Assembly: GCA_946479125.1 (NCBI GenBank)
Contig: CAMLET010000046.1
Coordinates: 1 to 11,739 of the forward strand
Direction of reading: 5' to 3'
Source: an uncultured Flavobacteriales bacterium
GTDB lineage: Bacteria; Bacteroidota; Bacteroidia; Flavobacteriales; Crocinitomicaceae
DNA: 11,739 nt
A program made the translations under genes and the position numbers. Shown here piece by piece: positions 1 to 6,461 of the stretch; within the stretch, counting starts at the first letter, position 1; every line of letters starts with the position of its first letter. Under the pieces are notes generated by a model. The model saw nothing but the letters and a program-made list of their open reading frames with translations, did no database searches and was not told the DNA's origin.

Positions 1-192
1 ACAGTTTCCAAGCATTTACAAATCCTTACCGAATGTGAATTGCTGCAGCAAACGCAAAATGGTCGTGAAATTCATTATCATTTAAATCCTGAAAAAATGA
101 AAGAAGTTGCAGATTTCATTGAGCCATTCCGATTGATGTGGGAAGCACGTTTCAATAAACTGGAAGACGTTATGAAAGCTTACAAAAAATAA
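1..192 (+). CDS. ArsR-family transcriptional regulator, C-terminal part (5' end outside window)
   Basis: The first base is in frame and the reading frame is open to a TAA at 190-192, giving 63 residues. The opening residues [11 protein letters not shown] look like the recognition helix of an ArsR/SmtB winged helix-turn-helix. They are followed by the beta-wing, with [14 protein letters not shown] resembling the usual 'GR..yy.l.pe.l' stretch, and a terminal helix with [15 protein letters not shown]. The family consists of small dimeric DNA-binding repressors of about 100 residues, so roughly the first 35-45 residues are missing. The gene lies 144 bases upstream of an AHSA1/SRPBCC gene on the same strand. 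ArsR next to AHSA1 and DoxX is a common arrangement in bacteria, and autoregulation of the cassette is likely by analogy. No metal-binding Cys cluster is visible in the part present, and the ligand is unknown. Confidence 0.85.
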   Translation, partial: TVSKHLQILTECELLQQTQNGREIHYHLNPEKMKEVADFIEPFRLMWEARFNKLEDVMKAYKK

Positions 193-205
193 CAACTGAA
201 CGATT

Positions 206-315
206 CCCGCGAAGTACGCAAAGCGCGCAAAGAAAAGATTAGAATAAATATACCCAGAGAATTCCTGAACTCAGATCTAAGGCGATTCAAAATCAATCTC
301 TGCGGTCTCTGCGGG
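206..315. repeat. Imperfect inverted repeat, CGCAAAG/CTCTGCGG type, in the ArsR-AHSA1 gap
   Basis: The 144-base gap between the ArsR and AHSA1 genes holds a left arm at 206-223 (CCCGCGAAGTACGCAAAG) and a right arm at 298-315 (CTCTGCGGTCTCTGCGGG). The reverse complement of the right arm matches the left at 13 of 18 positions. A second CGCAAAG-like unit lies at 225-232. This looks like the intergenic 'accgcaaagtacgcaaag' type of dispersed repeat often seen in Bacteroidota. Membership of that family is from memory, not from a search. It lies inside a probable operon and could fold in the mRNA. Confidence 0.45.
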
Positions 316-336
316 AGAAATTAAAGATATTGAACT

Positions 337-795
337 ATGGAACAGAAAACGAAAATCACTGCAGAAGAGAGCAAACAAGAACTGGTAATTACCAGAGAAT
401 TCGATTTGCCTTTGGAATTACTTTTCAAAGCTTACGAAGAAGCTGAATTGGTGGAACAATGGATGGGAACCAAAGTGTTGAAACTGGAGAACAAAAAGCA
501 TGGAGCTTATCAGTTTGAAACCACAGATCCAATGGGAAATAAACATGGATTTCATGGAACTATACACGAGTTTATTCCAAACGAAAAGATCGTAAGAACC
601 TTTGAAATGGAAAGCGTGAGTATTGGACCGCAATTAGAATTTTTAGAGTTTGAGAAACTTTCAGACGACAGAAGCAAGTTAACAATGCAGGTGATTTATC
701 GATCCATCGAAGCGCGAGCAATGCAGTTGAAAATGCCATTTGCGATGGGATTAAATATGGCACATGATCGTTTAGAAGAAATATTATCAAAATAA
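337..795 (+). CDS. SRPBCC / AHSA1 (activator of Hsp90 ATPase homologue 1-like) domain protein
   Basis: This 152-residue protein fills a single helix-grip (Bet v1/START-like) fold, the usual size for stand-alone bacterial AHSA1 proteins. Family features are the opening 'ELVITREFDLPLELLFKAY' strand-helix, the 'EAELVEQWMG' segment near residues 37-46 (family pattern 'p..l.kWwg'), and a central 'G.y.f...dp.G....f.G.i.ef.pn..iv.tf' stretch at about residues 57-92. It ends in the long C-terminal helix with MGLNMAHDRLEEIL. The fold forms a hydrophobic pocket, but the ligand of this subgroup is unknown. No signal peptide is present, so it is cytoplasmic. The ATG at 337 is the only sensible start and there is no clear Shine-Dalgarno site, as is usual in Bacteroidota. 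It probably belongs to an operon with ArsR upstream and DoxX 57 bases downstream. Confidence 0.85.
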   Translation: MEQKTKITAEESKQELVITREFDLPLELLFKAYEEAELVEQWMGTKVLKLENKKHGAYQFETTDPMGNKHGFHGTIHEFIPNEKIVRTFEMESVSIGPQLEFLEFEKLSDDRSKLTMQVIYRSIEARAMQLKMPFAMGLNMAHDRLEEILSK

Positions 796-838
796 ATCGG
801 GTAAGGGCGTCCGCCTTGGGCGGATCGCCCCGACCGAT
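796..838. repeat. Nested GC-rich hairpin (REP-like) immediately after the AHSA1 stop codon
   Basis: The palindrome starts one base after the TAA stop at 793-795. From outside in it pairs ATCGG (796-800) with CCGAT (834-838), GGGCG (805-809) with CGCCC (826-830), and TCCGCC (810-815) with GGCGGA (819-824). The loop is TTG, and T825 is a one-base bulge. It shares the outer GTAAGGGCG...CGCCCC shell with the palindromes at 7745-7770 and 8872-8899 but has a different inner stem. No U-tract follows, so it does not look like a terminator. It separates two probable operon genes and could act in mRNA processing or 3'-end protection. Confidence 0.65.
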
Positions 839-852
839 AAAATCAAAAAATC

Positions 853-1227
853 ATGACAAAAACAAAAAAAATAATCTATTGGATTGCCACCGTTTGGTTG
901 GCATTGGGAATGGTATCAACAGGAATTGTTCAGTTAATTCAAATGAAGGAAGAAGTGGCGAAGTTTGAATATCTTCAATATCCTGCTTATTTGATGACAC
1001 TTCTTGGTGTTTGGAAAATTCTCGGAGCCGCGGTTGTGCTAATGCCGAAACTTCCCGTGTTGAAAGAGTGGGCTTATGCTGGATTTTTCTTTGCAATGTC
1101 GGGAGCAGCTTATTCGCATATTATGGCTAAGAGTCCGGTGAGTGAAATTATTCCATCATTATTACTTTTGGTACTTACAATGTTGTCGTGGTATTTTCGC
1201 CCCGAAACGAGAAAAACAAGAGCATGA
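853..1227 (+). CDS. DoxX-like family small membrane protein
   Basis: This 124-residue protein has four predicted transmembrane segments, at roughly residues 7-29, 45-65, 72-90 and 98-117. Basic residues lie at both ends (MTKTKK and RPETRKTRA). The segment order, the early 'G' and 'K' positions (ALGMVSTGIVQL, then LLGVWKILGAAVVLMP) and the length match the DoxX-like family. These are inner-membrane proteins mostly of unknown function, and some relatives take part in redox or thiol stress complexes. The start at 853 follows an A-rich leader. The gene ends in an ATGA overlap with the next gene (TGA 1225-1227, ATG 1224-1226), which suggests translational coupling. Co-occurrence with ArsR and AHSA1 genes supports the family call, but no substrate can be inferred. 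Confidence 0.8.
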   Translation: MTKTKKIIYWIATVWLALGMVSTGIVQLIQMKEEVAKFEYLQYPAYLMTLLGVWKILGAAVVLMPKLPVLKEWAYAGFFFAMSGAAYSHIMAKSPVSEIIPSLLLLVLTMLSWYFRPETRKTRA

Positions 1228-1802
1228 ATCCAAAAGTTGATTGGTATTTCCAGAAGGAAGAAAAATGGCATGAGGAAGTTGCGGCTATGCGTGAAATTGC
1301 GCTCGATTGCCATTTGAAAGAGGAATTGAAATGGGGTTGTCCTGCATATACATATGAAAAGAAAAACATTGTTCTCATTCATGTTTTCAAAGAATATTGC
1401 GCCTTTTTGTTTTTCAAAGGAGCGTTGATGAAAGATCCTGATAACATTCTGATTCAACAAACGGAAAATGTTCAGACTGCCCGACAAGTTCGTTTTACCA
1501 ATGTGGCGCAGATTACAGAACTGAAAGATGTTCTGAAACAATACATTTTCAACGCTGTTGAGGTGGAAGAATCGGGCGTTAAAATGGAAATGAAGAAAAC
1601 CAAAGAATTTCCTGTTACCGAAGAATTGAAAGCGAAGTTTAAGGCCATGCCGGAATTAAAAACAGCTTTTGAAAAACTAACTCCTGGTCGACAACGTGCT
1701 TATTTACTTCATTTCTCACAGCCCAAACAAGACAAAACACGAGAATCTCGAATAGAGAAAGCGGTTGAAGCGATAATGAACGGTAAAGGTTTGCTGGATT
1801 AA
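1224..1802 (+). CDS. YdeI/OmpD-associated (DUF1801 + OmdA) family protein
   Basis: The predicted protein has 192 residues. The N-terminal part (about residues 15-115) is a DUF1801-type domain containing 'LKEELKWGCPAYTYEKKN' and 'KEYCAFLFFKGA'. The C-terminal part (about 130-190) is the YdeI/OmdA motif with 'LTPGRQRAYLLHFSQPKQ' and a closing 'RIEKAVEAIMNGKG'. This domain order and length are those of the YdeI family, which was linked in enterobacteria to stress and peptide resistance. Its biochemistry is unknown. I chose ATG 1224 because it overlaps the TGA of the DoxX gene (ATGA) and gives the usual MNPKVD-like start. The upstream in-frame ATG at 1188 would add 12 residues encoded within the DoxX gene. 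The protein is cytoplasmic and is the last gene of the apparent operon. No terminator is visible after it. Confidence 0.85.
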   Translation: MNPKVDWYFQKEEKWHEEVAAMREIALDCHLKEELKWGCPAYTYEKKNIVLIHVFKEYCAFLFFKGALMKDPDNILIQQTENVQTARQVRFTNVAQITELKDVLKQYIFNAVEVEESGVKMEMKKTKEFPVTEELKAKFKAMPELKTAFEKLTPGRQRAYLLHFSQPKQDKTRESRIEKAVEAIMNGKGLLD

Positions 1803-1804
1803 GG

Positions 1805-1838
1805 TTGTAACTCAATGGTTCAATTATTGTTAAGTTTG
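1805..1838 (+). promoter_or_regulatory. Candidate Bacteroidota-type promoter for the WG-repeat gene
   Basis: TAAGTTTG at 1831-1838 matches the Bacteroidota -7 consensus TAnnTTTG at every fixed position. A TTG at 1805-1807 sits 23 bases upstream, at the long end of the reported -33 spacing. Transcription would start near 1843-1845, leaving a leader of about 20 bases before the ATG at 1864. This would separate the WG-repeat gene from the operon ending at 1802. Confidence 0.5.
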
Positions 1839-1863
1839 AGAATCGATTGAAATCCAGTTTTAC

Positions 1864-3141
1864 ATGAAAATGAAATTCTTACCGGCATTACTTGTTCTTT
1901 TCCTTTCAAATTTTAATGCTGTATCCCAGGAAATCGTAAAACTGGGTAAACGATATTCTCTCATGAATACGAAGCATGAGGTGTTCTCCAATGAGTTCGA
2001 CAATATTTATGTTGACGGCGATCATTACTATTTTCAAAACGGTAAAAAGCTGGGTCTAATTCATAAAAGTCAGTTGGAAAGTACAGATTGGGATAAGTTC
2101 GTAACGGAATACGATTTAATCAACAATTTGAATTCAGGAAATGATACGCTTCGTTTTGCACTGGCGAAAAATGGAAAGTTTGGTGTTGCTGATAAATTTG
2201 GCAAACTGCAGTCAGGATTGATCTACGATAGTGTTTTTGTAACACGCTTCTGGACAGGAAATCTGTTTTTCAAATTGAATAATAAATTGGCCTTTCATCC
2301 ATTTAAAAACGCACTTGACGAAAAGAACCTGGTTTTTGAATACGATGATGTTTTGTCTTCAACCAACTGGGTAACTGCATATCGAAAAGGAGACAAATAC
2401 GGTTTCTTCACCCGTTGGGACCAGCACTCGTTTACCATTCCACCAATCTTCGATTCCGTTCCAAAACAAGGTGATGCGTTCGTTGAAACATGGACGAATG
2501 GTTTAAAAACGTATTATTATTCTTACGACCTGCTTCTGTATCACGGCTGGACAAAATCATTTGACCTTGAATTGGGACAGGGAATTAAGTTCATGGAGTT
2601 TGATGGTCAAAACGGTTTTGAGGTTCCCGGACCAAAACGAACAGAAAAATGTTTTGTGGAGTACCACAACTTAATTGTTTGTAATAAGGACAAAGCCGAT
2701 ATTATGGTCATTGATTTGTCCGACGGATTAAGTCAGGATCTACTTCAGAATCCAACTGCAATTGAAAGTTTGGTTCAACTGAATTATGAAAAGGGTTATT
2801 CGCATGGTGATAGTTTGTTAATGATCAAGGTTCGAATTCCAATGGATGAAAAAACAGTTCGGGAAGTGTATTATTCCTTCCGGAATTTAGATGAATTGGC
2901 ATCGATTGAAATTGGAATTGATGAAGCGACTATTTTGAAACAATGCGAATGGAATTATGATTTCATTGCTGTTTATATTGAAAATGCAGATGGGAAAGCA
3001 AAGAAGCCTTATGGGTTTTTTGAAGTTGATTTCCCCGGAACCTTCAAACGTACCAAACCAATGGTTGACGGTTATCACAAAAGCGGAGACAGCAGTGGTG
3101 GCGGAAAGTGGATGGATATTCTCTGGATGGGAGGACGTTGA
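1864..3141 (+). CDS. Secreted WG-repeat-like protein of unknown function
   Basis: This 425-residue protein begins with a Sec signal peptide: MKMK, then the hydrophobic LPALLVLFLSNFNA, with likely cleavage near VSQ (residues 20-22). The N-terminal half contains WG-like units. The clearest is near residues 101-122 (KNGKFGVADKFGKLQSGLIYDS, split here as KNGKFGVADKFGK and LQSGLIYDS). A weaker one around 172-200 has 'RKGDKYGFFTRW' followed by 'IPPIFDS'. Such repeats follow the pattern 'dGkyGlid..Gk.vip..yd.i'. The C-terminal half, from about residue 250, is not a domain I recognise, and the tail is rich in Gly and Ser (GDSSGGGK). It probably acts in the periplasm or at the cell surface. It has its own promoter-like sequence and a terminator about 170 bases downstream. 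WG proteins have no established common activity. Confidence 0.7.
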   Translation: MKMKFLPALLVLFLSNFNAVSQEIVKLGKRYSLMNTKHEVFSNEFDNIYVDGDHYYFQNGKKLGLIHKSQLESTDWDKFVTEYDLINNLNSGNDTLRFALAKNGKFGVADKFGKLQSGLIYDSVFVTRFWTGNLFFKLNNKLAFHPFKNALDEKNLVFEYDDVLSSTNWVTAYRKGDKYGFFTRWDQHSFTIPPIFDSVPKQGDAFVETWTNGLKTYYYSYDLLLYHGWTKSFDLELGQGIKFMEFDGQNGFEVPGPKRTEKCFVEYHNLIVCNKDKADIMVIDLSDGLSQDLLQNPTAIESLVQLNYEKGYSHGDSLLMIKVRIPMDEKTVREVYYSFRNLDELASIEIGIDEATILKQCEWNYDFIAVYIENADGKAKKPYGFFEVDFPGTFKRTKPMVDGYHKSGDSSGGGKWMDILWMGGR

Positions 3142-3154
3142 TTCTACTCAAAAT

Positions 3155-3216
3155 TGCGGTTTCTACGCAGTTTTCTCTTACGTATTTACCGCAAAAACAC
3201 GATGCGGTTTCACGCA
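3155..3216. repeat. GCGGTTTC direct/inverted repeat cluster downstream of the WG-repeat gene
   Basis: TGCGGTTTCTACGCA at 3155-3169 recurs as TGCGGTTTCACGCA at 3203-3216. An ACCGCA in the opposite sense lies at 3188-3193 and could pair with either TGCGGT. The composition resembles the CGCAAAG/CTCTGCGG repeat at 206-315, so it may be a decayed copy of the same intergenic family. The rest of 3142-3312 is AT-rich with no gene I can support. It includes a small TAGTTCTAGTTAGTTC tandem near 3284-3299. Confidence 0.35.
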
Positions 3217-3312
3217 AAAAAAACCGTATTTATACTCTTGTACAGAACAAATAACAAGCTTAAGTTTGAAATGCGTTTTATAATTAGTTCTAGTTAGTTC
3301 CGTTTTACGGAG

Positions 3313-3348
3313 AAACCCTCATCGCTTGGAGAGTCGATGAGGGTTTTT
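3313..3348 (+). terminator. Rho-independent terminator of the WG-repeat gene
   Basis: A perfect 12-bp stem pairs AAACCCTCATCG (3313-3324) with CGATGAGGGTTT (3335-3346) around a 10-base loop, and T residues continue to 3348. The U-tract favours termination of plus-strand transcripts. The AAA at 3313-3315 offers only a short U-run for the convergent minus-strand gene, so bidirectional use is possible but weaker. Confidence 0.85.
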
Positions 3349-3353
3349 AATTT

Positions 3354-3436
3354 CATCTTCCGCCGCGGCGGAATCGATAACCGTCGGTTATATTTTCATA
3401 ATCCAGTTATAGGGTTATCGAGCGTAGTCGAGATAA
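3354..3436. repeat. Composite dispersed palindromic repeat between convergent genes
   Basis: TTCCGCCGCGGCGGAA at 3358-3373 is a perfect 16-bp palindrome. It is followed by TCGATAACC (3374-3382), which is the exact inverse of GGTTATCGA at 3413-3421. Inside lies another perfect inverted repeat, ATAACCG/CGGTTAT (3377-3383 and 3385-3391). The end of the element, TTATCGAGCGTAGTCGAGAT, resembles the 'cgactacgctcga' motif common between genes in Bacteroidota. Positions 3354-3382 match 10945-10973 at 27 of 29 bases, and both copies sit between convergent genes. This shows a dispersed repeat rather than a one-off hairpin. Confidence 0.7.
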
Positions 3437-3439
3437 AGC

Positions 3440-5146
3440 TTAATTCACCAATTCCCCGTTCACATAATTGTAAACAGACACTTCTTTCGTTTCCAAATCT
3501 TTTTCTTCCGTTGGTCCATTACGCATTCCGTCTTTAACCGAAATCGAAAAACGTGTTCCAATCATTTCGTAAACTACTTTGCCAGAGAATGGTTTTCCTT
3601 TTTTGCTGTAGAACATTTCTCTTGCAACTTCGCCATCTACATATTCAATGGTACTTTTTATTTTTTGACTTTTGAAAAAGCGTTCCCACTGACCCGATTT
3701 AGCGTTTTCTTCGTTGTAGTTTCCTGAGAAGATCAATACATTGTTCTCGTAAGAATAGAAACCGTATTTGTAATAAGAATCCAATGTGCTTTCCACATCA
3801 AAAATCGCAGTTTCCGATTCAAATGCACTGAATTCGTTATAATTCTTCGCCAATTCATATGTTGGAACGCGGTAGTTAACCGTTACTTTTGAATCATCAC
3901 TTCCATAAACATATTCAAAGAACCAATATTCGTCAGTTGCACTTTTCATCTCAATGCGATCGGTTACTTTTCCGTTACTGAAATATTCTGAAACTGATGC
4001 ATGACCATTCACAAAGCTCATTCGTTTAGAGAGCTGTTTGTTTTTATCGTAGTAACGCCATTCTCCGCTCGGCAATTGGTTTTGGTAGGTACGAACACTC
4101 AATGTGTCTTTCGTTCCAAGATAGTATCCAATGATCTTCCCGTCGAAATATCCTTCTTTGTATGAACCTTTGACCGTTGCATAAGGTTTGTCGTCTTCGT
4201 CAAATAATGTTTCCGTATATGGTCCGCTCAATTCGTCTTTTATGTAGTAACATTTGAAGCTTTCCTGACCATTCACGTATTCTGTATATTCTCCAAAACG
4301 CTTATCACCAATGTAATTCGTTTTAGAAATGACCTTTCCGTTCTCATCGTATTTTTGAGCCAATCCGCTTTTCTTTCCGTAAGAATAATCACAAGAATAT
4401 TCAATTGTTCCGTTCGGATAATAGAAATGTGCAGGACCTTCAAGATCACCGTTTACGTAGGTTTCGTCGTTTTCCAGAACTCCATCTTCGTTGTAGAACT
4501 TAAACAAACCACTTTCTTTGTCGTTTAACCAGTTTCCTTCTTTTTTGATGTTTCCGTTTTCGTGATACGATTTTTGAAGTCCGTTCAGTTCGTCGTCTTT
4601 CAGGAAATATTCCGTTTTCACCTGACCATCGTCATAATACGTGTATTTCTTTCCGTTGCGCGCATCCAGGATTGAGCTTTTTACTACAACATCGAACTGA
4701 TAACCTTTGTCGTAATCTTTCGCCTGATACTCATACAAGTAGTATTTCGAAGTTGCGTAGCGCTTTTTGAACTCTTTGTCATCTTGCTTAATATCTTCGA
4801 ATACAAAACCGTTTGCTGACGTGCTCGTTGAAAAGGGAATTGTTAATGTGTAATCGAAAATTTCGTAAAGTGCGCGAAGAGGCGTATTGTCTTTGTAGCT
4901 GATCGACATCCATGCAACCGCTTTATTGGTTTTCGGGTTGTGTTGATATGCCCAAACTTTCACAACAACTCCTTCAACGTCAGAAGTCTCATCGTTATAA
5001 TAAAGCCAGCCTTTACTTTTCAGACTTTTGTCGATTTCTGTTACTGTATTTTTTGAAAGGTAGTTGGTGATGTCGCTCAGTTTAATTCCTTGAGAAAAAC
5101 CAAGTGTAGTGCATAATAGCAGCGCTAGTAATAGTTTAATTTTCAT
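3440..5146 (-). CDS. Secreted MORN_2 (YwqK-type) repeat protein
   Basis: The predicted protein has 568 residues when started at ATG 5146, which gives a clean signal peptide (MKIKLLLALLLCTTLGFSQ). An in-frame ATG at 5167 would add only MKQYHLP before it and is less likely. At about residues 168-295 there are at least five tandem units of 21-24 residues with the pattern 'Yy.dG.i....y..g...G'. Examples are YHENGNIKKEG, YNEDGVLEND, YYPNGTIEYS and YDENGKVISK. More diverged units follow to the C-terminus, such as YYDKNKQLSKR and FFKSQKIKST. This is the MORN_2 repeat found in proteins often labelled 'toxin-antitoxin system YwqK family antitoxin', but a signal peptide and the lack of a neighbouring toxin make that label misleading here. 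It is probably periplasmic or surface-exposed, with function unknown. It is convergent with the WG-repeat gene. Confidence 0.8.
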   Translation of the reverse strand: MKIKLLLALLLCTTLGFSQGIKLSDITNYLSKNTVTEIDKSLKSKGWLYYNDETSDVEGVVVKVWAYQHNPKTNKAVAWMSISYKDNTPLRALYEIFDYTLTIPFSTSTSANGFVFEDIKQDDKEFKKRYATSKYYLYEYQAKDYDKGYQFDVVVKSSILDARNGKKYTYYDDGQVKTEYFLKDDELNGLQKSYHENGNIKKEGNWLNDKESGLFKFYNEDGVLENDETYVNGDLEGPAHFYYPNGTIEYSCDYSYGKKSGLAQKYDENGKVISKTNYIGDKRFGEYTEYVNGQESFKCYYIKDELSGPYTETLFDEDDKPYATVKGSYKEGYFDGKIIGYYLGTKDTLSVRTYQNQLPSGEWRYYDKNKQLSKRMSFVNGHASVSEYFSNGKVTDRIEMKSATDEYWFFEYVYGSDDSKVTVNYRVPTYELAKNYNEFSAFESETAIFDVESTLDSYYKYGFYSYENNVLIFSGNYNEENAKSGQWERFFKSQKIKSTIEYVDGEVAREMFYSKKGKPFSGKVVYEMIGTRFSISVKDGMRNGPTEEKDLETKEVSVYNYVNGELVN

Positions 5147-5192
5147 GGGTAAATGGTATTGTTTCACTTGAACCGAAGCTCATTTAATGCGG

Positions 5193-5224
5193 CGAAGATA
5201 GTGAAGTTCATGAAAATGCTAAAA
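5193..5224 (-). promoter_or_regulatory. Candidate promoter of the MORN-repeat gene
   Basis: Reading the minus strand, TATCTTCG (5200 down to 5193) differs from TAnnTTTG at one position. A TTTT/TTTA block lies 20 bases upstream (5224-5221), at an acceptable -33 distance. The start codon at 5146 is about 47 bases downstream. The match is suggestive only. It would make this gene independent of the lipase gene that ends 91 bases upstream. Confidence 0.35.
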
Positions 5225-5237
5225 CATGAATCGCTTT

Positions 5238-6319
5238 CTATTTCAATTGTTCCAATAAGAATAAGTAAGGTTTGTGAACGTGATGAATGAAGATGTTTTC
5301 TGTTCCGTCTGGGTAAATTTTGGAGTATTCCGGATTGGCCAATAGTACAATGGTTTGTCCGGTTCTAACATAATGATTGCTCTGATAATATTCGGGAGCA
5401 GAATACTCAACAAGGTTTTTCTTGATCAATCCCGACATCATTTTTCCTAAGTATTTTTCATATTTCCGTTGCGCTTTTTTGGTTGGTTTGTCGAGCGCAT
5501 TGTAAACGTGTTTCAGTGCAAGTCGCTGTGGAAAAGGCGTTTTCTTAATTGCTGCTTTTGCACCTTTAAACGGGTTGGAAGCATTGAAATCTTGTGTAGT
5601 TTGAATGGAAAATGGCGTTTCCGGAACCCAGTCTGCAGAATTTACAACGTTAAATCCCCAGCCTCCATAAGTCGCAGCTTCATATTCATAAGCGAAGTAC
5701 AAGTTTCCAGCTTTTGGTCCGGCACTACAGTAGGTTTTAAACTGAATGTCTTTTCCTAGTCGACCGGTTTTTTGCAAGTTTCTTAAGTGAGCAGTTAGTA
5801 AAAATCCAATTGCACCTCCCTGACTATGTCCCATGATCAGGAAATTTCGTGTTCCTTTTGCGTACGCCGAATCTATTTTCGGAAGAATATCTTTTGAAAG
5901 AAAAGCCGTACTGATTAACCAGCCAACATGCACAGCTGCTTGCGGATGATCCGCCAAATGATAATCGAACGTTTCTGTTTCCGAGATCTTTAAACTTCCG
6001 ACTGCGGGAACCATGGCTGCATACACATTTACCAACCAACTTGCAGTTGCTCCTGTAGTTCCACGAATGCTAATGGCTGCTGTTCCGTTGTCGTTTTCCC
6101 AGAAATCCCAAAGATTTTCAATCCCAATTACAGGCGAGCGATAAGCCAATTTAAAACTGCTTGGTTCCGGAAATTGATTGGAATAAGCCGTATCGTTCTG
6201 GCAGAAACCAACATGAGTTGTTTATATTCCTCTTTATCGAAACCGGGTTTTAACTGACCGAAAGCGGTTAATCCTAAATGAATAACGGCAAATAGTAAGG
6301 TTATCTTTAGATACTTCAT
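5238..6319 (-). pseudogene. Secreted class 3 lipase (alpha/beta hydrolase), disrupted by a -1 frameshift
   Basis: Two overlapping minus-strand frames together encode one lipase_3-type hydrolase. The upstream frame starts at ATG 6319 with a signal peptide (MKYLKITLLFAVIHLGLTAFGQ) and runs ...YKQLMLVSAR before ending at TAA 6128-6130. The downstream frame picks up as NDTAYSNQFPEPSSFKLAYR and continues to TAG 5238-5240. One extra A near 6196-6197 (AGAAC to AGAAAC on the coding strand) would restore a 360-residue protein. In the restored numbering, the oxyanion-loop segment is ISIRGTTG at about 84-91. The nucleophile elbow GHSQG holds Ser166, the acid is probably Asp230 in NSADWVP, and a His near 349 (HHVHKPY) could complete the triad. 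The catalytic region is intact. The downstream part alone, from TTG 6149, would lack the signal peptide. Substrate is unknown, probably a lipid or ester outside the cytoplasm. It may be a true recent pseudogene or a sequencing error. Confidence 0.8.
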
Positions 6320-6397
6320 GGTTCTGAGTTTCGATTCGTACTTAAAAATAGAAATTCGATAACAATTGTTGTTAAAAAATTTCAACAATCACCACTT

Positions 6398-6434
6398 TTT
6401 GAACAGTTTAATCCTCTTTTTATAAATAACTTTA
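6398..6434 (+). promoter_or_regulatory. Weak candidate promoter of the aminotransferase gene
   Basis: TAACTTTA at 6427-6434 is one base off the -7 consensus TAnnTTTG and lies 27 bases before the ATG. TTTG at 6398-6401 could serve as the -33 element, but the 25-base spacer is longer than usual. The 142-base gap between the divergent lipase and aminotransferase starts must hold promoters for both. I see no convincing one for the lipase. AACAATTGTT at 6361-6370 is a perfect 10-bp palindrome that could bind a regulator. Confidence 0.25.
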
Positions 6435-6461
6435 CATCGAATTTTAAACACCCCTTTAAGT

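Noticed and set aside
1188..1223. Upstream ATG for the YdeI gene at 1188
   Set aside because: The 12 added residues come from the DoxX coding sequence, and the ATGA overlap at 1224 gives the usual family N-terminus.
2957..3283. A 108-codon plus-strand frame overlapping the end of the WG-repeat gene
   Set aside because: Composition is unlike a protein, it is out of frame with the supported gene, and it runs through intergenic repeats.
3440..5146. YwqK-type antitoxin of a toxin-antitoxin pair
   Set aside because: The protein has a signal peptide and no small toxin gene lies beside it. Only the MORN_2 repeat is shared with that label.
6180..6222. Programmed ribosomal frameshifting in the lipase
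   Set aside because: No slippery heptamer or downstream pseudoknot-like stem is evident at the join. A single missing A explains the data more simply.
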